Position numbers and translations under genes: made by a program. A stretch of 64,000 bases of DNA from Clostridia bacterium (GTDB taxonomy: Bacteria; Bacillota; Clostridia; Oscillospirales; Acutalibacteraceae). Location: positions 31,334 through 95,333 of the forward strand of contig JAFTCX010000069.1 in NCBI GenBank assembly GCA_017454485.1, read 5' to 3'. Positions 41,333 through 47,678 of the stretch are shown here, one piece after another; the stretch's first letter is position 1; each line of letters starts with the position of its first letter. The notes under the pieces were generated by a model. That model had not been told where the DNA came from, did no database searches, and saw only the letters and a list, made by a program, of their open reading frames with translations.

Positions 41333-42112
41333 TTGAAAAACAGAATTCTTGCGCTGGCTTTGATCGCTTGTTTGCTGCTTTCTCTGAATGCCTGCAAAAA
41401 GAACGAAGAACCGGCTGTGACAGAAGAATCGACCGAGCCGACCACGCTTTCCGCCATCGTGCCCGAAAGCGCGCGTGCGGACGCGAGCTATTTTGACGAC
41501 GTTGTGTTTATCGGCGACTCGATCAGCGAGGGGCTGTCCAACTGCGAAGCGGCCGAAGATAAAATGGGCGGTGCGCAGTTCTTGACCTCTGTGAGTTTGA
41601 GCGCAACGAACGCGCTTTGGGAGGTGTCCTCCCGTTCGGTGCATCCGCGCTATCGCGGCGAAAAAATGAAGGTGGAACGCGCTGTGGCGCTGTCCGGCGC
41701 GTCCAAGGTCTATATCATGCTCGGCATGAACGACATCATCGCCGTCGGTGTGGATAAGGCGGCGGCAAACTTTGAAAAGCTGTGCGACGCGATTCTTTCC
41801 AACGCGCCCGACGTGGAGCTGTTTGTGGAATCGGTGACGCCGCTGGCCGGCGAAGGCAAAACGAGCGGCGAGCATACGCTGAACAATGCGACGATCACGC
41901 AGTACAACGCGCTGCTGGAAACGCTGTGTCTGAACCGCGGCTGGCATTATCTGAATGTTGCCGAAGCGCTGCGCGGCACAGACGGTTATCTGCGCACCGA
42001 TTTGTGCAGCGACCCGAACGGCATGGGGATGCACCTGACCTTCGCGGGCTGCGAGGCATGGATCGATTATCTGTATACACATACACTCACTGACGGGGGA
42101 ATGGAAGAATGA
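41333..42112 (+). CDS. SGNH/GDSL hydrolase lipoprotein
   Basis: 259 residues; TTG start at 41333 after AGGAAAGGAAG, the only start with a good site. Lipoprotein signal LALIACLLLSLNAC with Cys21 as the lipidated residue. After a short Glu/Thr linker the SGNH domain has VVFIGDSISEGLS, IMLGMNDIIAVGVDKAAANF and DPNGMGMHLTFAG, closely similar to the end of the preceding protein, so the pair arose by duplication. It should sit on the outer face of the membrane and act on acylated glycans. The stop overlaps the next start as ATGA. Confidence 0.88.
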   Translation: MKNRILALALIACLLLSLNACKKNEEPAVTEESTEPTTLSAIVPESARADASYFDDVVFIGDSISEGLSNCEAAEDKMGGAQFLTSVSLSATNALWEVSSRSVHPRYRGEKMKVERAVALSGASKVYIMLGMNDIIAVGVDKAAANFEKLCDAILSNAPDVELFVESVTPLAGEGKTSGEHTLNNATITQYNALLETLCLNRGWHYLNVAEALRGTDGYLRTDLCSDPNGMGMHLTFAGCEAWIDYLYTHTLTDGGMEE

Positions 42113-42909
42113 AAAAGAGATGGATGGCACTGCTGCTGATCGCCTGTTTGGCGCTCTCGCTCTGTGCCTGCAAGGGCAAGGACGTAAACGAACCGGAAAC
42201 GCAGAGCGACCCGGCAGCCGCAGTTGCGGCAGACGAAAGCACGGCGGCCGACACGAGTGAAGCGCCGAGTGAAACGGCTGCGCCGACCACAACGGAAACG
42301 ACGACTGCGCCCACAACGACGGCAAAACCGACCACCACAGCGGCGCCGACGACCACAACAACAAAACCGACAACAACGAAAGCGCCGACCACAACGGCAA
42401 AGCCGACCACGACCAAAGCGCCGACCACAACGGCGAAGCCCACAACCACAAAGCCCACAACGACAAAGCCCACAACCACCAAAGCGCCGACAACGAAGCC
42501 GACAACGACACAGGCGGAAAAAACGGTTGATCTGACTGCGCTGCGCGACCGGATCATCTCTTCTGCCGGCGTGCAGGGCGCCATGCCGCTGCCGAAGGAG
42601 CGTTTGACCGATCTTTACGGGATCGCCCAGGGCGATATCGCGTCCGCCGGCTGCTTTATCACCGTGAACGGCTCTTTCCCGGATGAGGCGATCATGATCG
42701 AAGCGAAGAACAGCGCGGCAAAAAGCCGCATCGTCTCTGCGCTGAACACCCGACTGAGCGACGTGCTTGTGCAGGCGCAGAACTATGACCCGGAAGACTA
42801 CGCGCTGGCGCGCCAGTGCAAGGTCATCACCTCCGGCAACTATGTGGCGCTCTTTGTGTCACCCTCCCATGCCGCGATGGAATCCACCTTCCGTTCGGCT
42901 GTCGGCTGA
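42109..42909 (+). CDS. DUF4358-like lipoprotein with Thr-rich linker
   Basis: 266 residues. Lipobox LALSLCAC (Cys21). Residues about 55-142 are low complexity, built from repeated TTTKP, TTTKAP and TTTAKP units; such Thr/Pro linkers are often O-glycosylated and span the wall. The C-terminal 120 residues (LRDRIISSAGVQGAMPLPKE through SPSHAAMESTFRSAVG) match the pattern I know as DUF4358, whose function is undetermined. It is the third gene of the operon, translationally coupled to the SGNH lipoprotein and followed by a terminator. The repeats make the gene prone to length variation. Confidence 0.8.
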   Translation: MKKRWMALLLIACLALSLCACKGKDVNEPETQSDPAAAVAADESTAADTSEAPSETAAPTTTETTTAPTTTAKPTTTAAPTTTTTKPTTTKAPTTTAKPTTTKAPTTTAKPTTTKPTTTKPTTTKAPTTKPTTTQAEKTVDLTALRDRIISSAGVQGAMPLPKERLTDLYGIAQGDIASAGCFITVNGSFPDEAIMIEAKNSAAKSRIVSALNTRLSDVLVQAQNYDPEDYALARQCKVITSGNYVALFVSPSHAAMESTFRSAVG

Positions 42910-42926
42910 TCCAATCATGACGATCG

Positions 42927-42968
42927 AAAGAGATGGCGGTGACGCACACGCCGCGCCATCTCTTTTTT
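42927..42968 (+). terminator. Terminator of the SGNH/DUF4358 operon
   Basis: AAAGAGATGGCG (42927-42938) pairs with CGCCATCTCTTT (42954-42965), followed by T. Confidence 0.9.
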
Positions 42969-43134
42969 GTGCTTTTTCAATCGAGAAATGCGGCTGCGCT
43001 CGATGGTTTGGTTTTGCGTTCGCGGGGGTGTGATTCGCGGCAAACCTTTTTCGCGGCTGTGTGTATGGTTCGTTATCTTTCGCTTTTGCCGCACGGTGCC
43101 TCCGGCGGGTCCATTCTTTCTCTTTCTCTTGCCG

Positions 43135-43294
43135 GATGCTGAATTGCAATGGGCAGCAGACAAAGATTTGCGAGGATGATTTTTGTCAGGCAAGGCAGAG
43201 GACGCAGCCAGGCTGGCGCCTGGCAAGGACGATAACGCAGCATGACGGAAATCAGACCGCAAAGATTGTTTGTCTTCCATTGCAATTCAGCATC
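43135..43294. mobile_element. 160-bp inverted-repeat insertion (family E) inside repeat D copy 1
   Basis: 18-bp perfect terminal repeats GATGCTGAATTGCAATGG (43135-43152) and CCATTGCAATTCAGCATC (43277-43294). Homology between repeat D copies 1 and 2 is continuous on both sides but this segment is absent from copy 2. No target duplication was clear. Confidence 0.7.
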
Positions 43295-43597
43295 AAAGAA
43301 AGAATGGACGAAGAAAGAGAAAACGCTTGTGTACGGCGAAAGAGGACAGCCGTTTGCTCGGCAAGCTCGCAAGCCGTTGTCATTTCGCCTATCGCTGACA
43401 AACGGTGACGGCAGTATGGGCAAAGTGTGTGCTTACACAAACAGTATTCAAAAAAAGAACAGTGTTTGTGCCTTTTCCTGAGGTGTTGACGTGGTACCGA
43501 ATGATATGGGAAAGGTTCGCGTTACATGCCCTTGATGTTTCGGCTATGATCTGCGGGAACAGAGAGATTTTTCAACGCTGCGCTTTTCGCAACGCTT

Positions 43598-43739
43598 TGC
43601 GCACGGCGTTCGCCGTGCGCAGACAGGCGGCGGGACCGCGCGGCGGATGCCGCGCGGAAAACGAAGCGCCGCTTCGTTTTCGAACCGTGCGCCGCACGGT
43701 TCGTCCCGCCGCCCCGTGCGCGCAGCAACGCTGCGCGCA
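43598..43739. repeat. Cloverleaf repeat, copy 2
   Basis: Same layout and orientation as copy 1. Hairpin 2 is CCGCGCGGC / GCCGCGCGG, where copy 1 has TCGCGCGGC / GCCGCGCGA: both bases of the terminal pair changed together. Hairpin 4 has arms GAACCGTGC / GCACGGTTC with a changed loop. Confidence 0.9.
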
Positions 43740-43854
43740 AAAAAGCCAAAGCGCGCCTTGCGGTTTCATATACGATCGACGGCCGTACCGTTGCGCTGTA
43801 TGCACCGCTGCGGCGTGCACGGCGTTTCCATGTCTACAAACATCCGCGACTTTA

Positions 43855-43886
43855 ATTACGCATTACGCATTACGAATTACGCATTG
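43855..43886. repeat. Heptamer array (ATTACGC type)
   Basis: Four 7-bp units ATTACGC, ATTACGC, ATTACGA, ATTACGC plus ATTG, directly after the family A border sequence TCCGCGACTTTA. It ends about 34 bp before the MBOAT start. Confidence 0.75.
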
Positions 43887-43920
43887 ATTCCCACTCCACG
43901 CTTTTCAAAGGAGGTTCCTC

Positions 43921-45318
43921 TTGGTCTTTTCGAGTCTACCCTTTTTATTCTTCTTTTTGCCGGCGGTTCTGATCGCCTATTTCGCTGTGCCCGACCGCGC
44001 AAAAAACGCCGTGCTGCTCATCGTGAGTCTGTTGTTTTACGGCTACGGCGAACCGGTGTACATTTTGCTGATGGCCGGCTCCATTTTGCTCAACTATTTT
44101 GCCGGGCGGCTGCTCGGCGTGTTTTCGGCGCAGCCGAAAAAGAAAAAAGCCGTGCTTGTGCTTTGCGTGATCGTCAATCTGCTGCTGCTCGGCTTCTTCA
44201 AGTATGCCACACTGTTTGTTTCCACCCTCAAGGTGCTGCCGGCATTTTCGTTTTTGCCCGATCCGCAGATCGCGCTGCCCATCGGCATCTCATTTTACAC
44301 GTTCCAGAGCATGTCTTATGTCATCGACGCCTATCGCGGCAACTGTGCGCCGCAGAAAAACCTTGTCACCTTCGGCACCTATGTCGCGCTGTTTCCGCAG
44401 CTCATCGCGGGCCCGATCGTGCGCTATGTCGATGTGGAAAAGCAGTTGCAGACGCGCACACACTCCTGGGAAAAAACAACGAACGGCGTGCGTCTGTTTC
44501 TGTTCGGCCTTTGCAAAAAGGTCTTGCTTGCCAACGCCTTGGGCGCTGTCTGGGATCAGTGCAAAGCCGCGCCTGGCGAACAGCCGACGCTGGGCGCGTG
44601 GGTCGGCATCCTCGCGTTCACGTTCCAGATCTTTTTTGACTTTTCCGGCTACTCCGATATGGCGGTCGGTCTGGGCAAGATTTTCGGCTTCGAGTTCGTG
44701 CGCAATTTCAACTACCCCTATACGGCCGACAGCATCACCGATTTCTGGCGGCGCTGGCATATTTCGCTGGGCACCTGGTTCCGCGAATATGTCTACATCC
44801 CCCTGGGCGGCAACCGCAAGGGCAAGGCGCGCCAGTGCGTAAACATCTTCATCGTTTGGGCGCTGACCGGCATTTGGCACGGCGCAAGCTGGAACTTTTT
44901 GCTGTGGGGCCTTTATTTCGGCGTTTTGCTGACGATCGAAAAATTCGGGCTGCTGCGTTTGCTCAAACAGGCGCCGAAAGCGCTTTCGCGCGCGTACACC
45001 TTCCTGCTGGTCGTGCTGGGCTGGGTGCTGTTTGATTTCACCGCGCTGGGCGACATGGGCGCATATTTTTCGTCGATGTTTACCGCGAAAAACGGCCTGA
45101 CAACGCCGGACGCGCTTGCGCTTTTGATGACGCATCTGCCGCTGCTGCTTTGTGCGGCGATCTTTTCCGCGCCAACGGCCAGACGGGCGTTCACATCGCT
45201 CAAAGACCGCAGGGCTTACCGGGTGCTGGAGCCTTTGGCGGGGGCGGCAGCGTTTGTGCTGTGCACCGCGTCGCTGGTCAGCTCCACCTACAACCCGTTT
45301 TTGTACTTCAGATTCTAA
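43921..45318 (+). CDS. MBOAT-family O-acyltransferase (AlgI/DltB-like)
   Basis: 465 residues; TTG at 43921 is 7 nt after AAAGGAGGTTCCTC, an almost perfect ribosome site. Ten or more hydrophobic segments. MBOAT signatures include LPIGISFYTFQSMSYVIDAY, FPQLIAGPIVRY, FFDFSGYSDMAVGLGKIFG, NFNYPYTADSITDFWRRWHI, and the conserved histidine in TGIWHGASWNFLLWG. These proteins move acetyl groups from the cytoplasm to an extracytoplasmic acceptor. With the DHHW-type partner directly downstream (12 bp) it forms an alginate-acetylase-like pair for a wall or capsular polysaccharide. Confidence 0.95.
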   Translation: MVFSSLPFLFFFLPAVLIAYFAVPDRAKNAVLLIVSLLFYGYGEPVYILLMAGSILLNYFAGRLLGVFSAQPKKKKAVLVLCVIVNLLLLGFFKYATLFVSTLKVLPAFSFLPDPQIALPIGISFYTFQSMSYVIDAYRGNCAPQKNLVTFGTYVALFPQLIAGPIVRYVDVEKQLQTRTHSWEKTTNGVRLFLFGLCKKVLLANALGAVWDQCKAAPGEQPTLGAWVGILAFTFQIFFDFSGYSDMAVGLGKIFGFEFVRNFNYPYTADSITDFWRRWHISLGTWFREYVYIPLGGNRKGKARQCVNIFIVWALTGIWHGASWNFLLWGLYFGVLLTIEKFGLLRLLKQAPKALSRAYTFLLVVLGWVLFDFTALGDMGAYFSSMFTAKNGLTTPDALALLMTHLPLLLCAAIFSAPTARRAFTSLKDRRAYRVLEPLAGAAAFVLCTASLVSSTYNPFLYFRF

Positions 45319-45330
45319 GGAGGCAGCGAG

Positions 45331-46455
45331 ATGAAACAACCAAAACGTAAACCCGTACTCGCGCAGTGCTTCTTTGCAATGCTCGCGGTGCTCAGCGTGT
45401 TTTTCGCGCTGCCGAAGCAAAGCTTTGCGGAAAACGAAAAACGTCTGCTTGCCGACCCGCCGCAGTTTTCGCTGCAAGCGCTGCTTGACGGCACGCTGAC
45501 CGCGCAGGCGCAGACCTATATTGCCGATCATTTTCCGTTTCGCGAGGCCTTTGTGGGCCTGCACGCCTATGCCGACCAGCTTTTCGGCATGAACGGCGAC
45601 AGCGGTGTGATTCGCGGCAAAGACGGCTTTTTGTTCACACAGCAGGGCAGCGTGAGCACACAAAAGGAAACGCAGAATATCGAAAAAATTCGCGCGTTCG
45701 CCGCCCAGACAGGCATGGACACCACCTGGATGATCGTGCCCGCCTCCGGTGCCATGCTCGGCGAAAAGCTGCCGCGCTTTCACAAGTCTTTTTGCGACGA
45801 CGCGCTGCTGGACGCGGCAAAACAAGCCGTCGGCAGCGACGCCTTTCTGGATGTGCGCAGCATTTTTGCGCCGCTCGACACCGCAAAGCTCTATTACCGC
45901 ACCGACCACCATCTGACAGCCGACGGCAGCCGCGCGCTGTATGAAAGCTACTGCGCGGCCAAGGGGCTGCCGGTGCAGACGTTCACAAAAACGCGCACAA
46001 GCGACGGCTTTTACGGCACGGCATACTCCAAGAGCGGACTATGGCTGACGAAGCCCGACACGCTGGATATCTATGAGGAGGACGGCGGCGATTACACGGT
46101 GACGATTACAGAGGGCACCGAAAGCAAGACCTATGATTCCCTTTACTTCCCGGCGCATCTTGCCGAAAAGGATCAGTATCCGGTCTTTCTTGACGGCAAC
46201 CACGCGCTTGTGAAGATTGAGAACCACCGCTGCAGCAACGGCAAAAAGCTGCTCATTCTCAAGGACTCCTTTGCCCACTGCTTTGCGACGTTCCTTGCCG
46301 CAAACTATGAGACGATCTACATGGTCGATCTGCGCTACTGCCGCTTGCCGGTGCGCGAACAGCTTTTCGCCGACGGCGTGACGGAGCTGCTGGTGCTGTA
46401 TGGCGCAGAAAACCTTGCAACGAGCACGGACGTGGCGTGGCTGACGCTGATTTGA
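45331..46455 (+). CDS. DHHW/AlgJ-like SGNH-fold partner of the MBOAT
   Basis: 374 residues; ATG after CTAAGGAGGCAG. One N-terminal signal-anchor helix (about 10-30) then the DHHW family pattern: ENEKRLLADPPQFSLQALLD, DHFPFREAFVGLHAYADQLF, GKDGFLFTQ and the name-giving region YYRTDHHLTADGSRALYESY with the catalytic Asp-His. KKLLILKDSFAHCFATFLA supplies the likely catalytic serine (KDSFA). It should complete transfer of the acyl group from the MBOAT to the glycan, or remove it. Confidence 0.9.
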   Translation: MKQPKRKPVLAQCFFAMLAVLSVFFALPKQSFAENEKRLLADPPQFSLQALLDGTLTAQAQTYIADHFPFREAFVGLHAYADQLFGMNGDSGVIRGKDGFLFTQQGSVSTQKETQNIEKIRAFAAQTGMDTTWMIVPASGAMLGEKLPRFHKSFCDDALLDAAKQAVGSDAFLDVRSIFAPLDTAKLYYRTDHHLTADGSRALYESYCAAKGLPVQTFTKTRTSDGFYGTAYSKSGLWLTKPDTLDIYEEDGGDYTVTITEGTESKTYDSLYFPAHLAEKDQYPVFLDGNHALVKIENHRCSNGKKLLILKDSFAHCFATFLAANYETIYMVDLRYCRLPVREQLFADGVTELLVLYGAENLATSTDVAWLTLI

Positions 46456-46607
46456 ACAGCTCAAGCGGAAGGGAGATCTAATTCGGAATTCGGAATGCGG
46501 AATGCGGAATTGTAGTCGCGGGTTGAAGCGTGCATGGAAAGAACGCGCGCGCCGCGACGAAAGGTGCGGTTCGTGCTGTACGTTCGTCGATTGTAATATA
46601 ATCTGCA

Positions 46608-46634
46608 GGGGCGGCTATTTGCCGCCCGTTTTTT
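46608..46634 (+). terminator. Terminator-like hairpin inside the composite element
   Basis: GGGCGGC-tattt-GCCGCCC (46609-46627) followed by GTTTTTT. The same hairpin occurs at 62261-62287. Confidence 0.8.
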
Positions 46635-46649
46635 CTGTGTGCGCTTTTT

Positions 46650-46793
46650 TGCGCGCAGCAACGCTGCGCGCACGCGGCGGCGGGATGAACCGTGCTGCAG
46701 CACGGTTCAAAAACGAAGCAGCGCTTCGTTTTTCGCGCGGCAATCTGCCGCGCGATCCCGCCGCCGGTCTGCGCACGGCGAACGCCGTGCGCA
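46650..46793. repeat. Cloverleaf repeat, copy 3
   Basis: 144 bp, opposite orientation to copies 1 and 2. All five hairpins and the outer stem GGCGGCGGGA / TCCCGCCGCC are intact. Confidence 0.9.
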
Positions 46794-47155
46794 AGGTGTT
46801 ACAAAAAGCGCACATGAGAAAGAAATGATTTCCGCAGATAAAATCCAAAACTGAAAGGGCATGTAACGCGAACTTTTTCCATATCGTTCGGTTTCACGTC
46901 AACGCCTCAGGTAAAAGCGCAAACACTGTTCTTTTTAAGAATACTGATCGTATAAGTGCGTACTTTGCCTCTATTGCCTTCACCGTCCGTTGGCGGTAGG
47001 CGAAATGACAACGGCTTGCGAGCTTGTCGAGCAAACGGCTGTCCTCTTTCGCCGTACATCAGCGTTTTCTCTTTCTTCGTCTATTCTTTCTCTTTCGCAA
47101 GAGAAAGAGAAAGAATGGACCCGCCGGAGGCACCGTTCGGCTGAGGTAAAAGATA

Positions 47156-47317
47156 AGTACCCACTGATTAACTCGGATGCGCAAATCTTGACGGTAAATT
47201 TTCCGTCATTTTGCACAGAAATCGCTTGCAAACCGTCAGGTTGGCTGCGCGATTTCTGTTACATCTGACGAAAAATTTCCGCGCCAATCTTCACGCACCG
47301 AGTTAATCAGCGGGTAC
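47156..47317. mobile_element. Complete family C element with identifiable empty site
   Basis: 162 bp. Ends GTACCCACTGATTAACTCGG and CCGAGTTAATCAGCGGGTAC. Flanked by ATAA (47152-47155 and 47318-47321). The homologous repeat D copy at 43.07 kb, read inverted, has AAAGATAACGAACCATAC without the element, which shows the insertion point and the 4-bp duplication directly. Confidence 0.92.
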
Positions 47318-47645
47318 ATAACGAACCATACGCACCGCCGCAAAATGTGTTTCTTCCAATTTGCAATTTGCACAAAGAAATCAAGATATCATCAAAGAAA
47401 AGACGCTTTTCAGCGGCAAACGGCCTCTGAAAGCGTCTTCTTTTTGTGCATGTTTTTTCGAATCGTCTATTTTGCAACGACTCTTACGGTTTCAGTATAT
47501 ACAATCGACGCGCTTACTGTTTCGCCGCACATATCGCCGCGGCGCATACGCTCTTTTTATGCTCACATCAACCCGCGACTTCAATTCCGCATTCCGCATT
47601 CCGCATTCCGAATTAGAAAAACCCCACGTCGCGGCTTCTCTGCCC

Positions 47646-47677
47646 GCTAACAGCTAGCAGCTAGCAGCTAACAGCTT
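47646..47677. repeat. Heptamer array (AGCTAGC/AGCTAAC type)
   Basis: Four 7-bp units, ending 2 bp before the stop codon of the flavoprotein gene. Confidence 0.7.
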
Positions 47678-47678
47678 C

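Larger units (their letters stand above)
43050..43740. repeat. Composite repeat D, copy 1
   Basis: Inverted relative to 46650-47345. Matching blocks include TATGGTTCGTTATCTTT (from about 43064), TCCGGCGGGTCCATTCTTTC (43101-43120), GAAAGAGGACAGCCGTTTGC (about 43340), GTTGACGTGG and TTCGCGTTACATGCCCTT (to about 43533), then the cloverleaf. No coding frame is conserved between the two copies. Confidence 0.8.
42910..43920. other. Gene-free interval: inverted composite repeat, copy 1
   Basis: About 1.0 kb with no credible gene: terminator (42927-42968), composite repeat D copy 1 (43050-43740) carrying a nested element (43135-43294) and a cloverleaf (43598-43739), then the border sequence and heptamer array (43785-43886). 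Confidence 0.75.
46481..47616. mobile_element. Heptamer-bounded composite non-coding element (A + D with cloverleaf)
   Basis: Left end: AATTCGG/AATGCGG units then GGAATTGTAGTCGCGGGTTG and GCGTGCATGGAAAGAACGCG. Right end, inverted: GCGCATACGCTC, CATCAACCCGCGACTTCAAT and ATTCCGC units (47585-47613). Inside, in order: a terminator hairpin (46608-46634), the cloverleaf (46650-46793), the unique part of repeat D (to about 47345), and a family C element (47156-47317). No transposase or other gene is recognisable, so it would depend on functions from elsewhere. Confidence 0.7.
46456..47678. other. Gene-free interval: composite element, copy 2
   Basis: About 1.2 kb without a credible gene, almost entirely occupied by a heptamer-bounded composite (46481-47616) and a second heptamer array (47646-47677). 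Confidence 0.75.
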
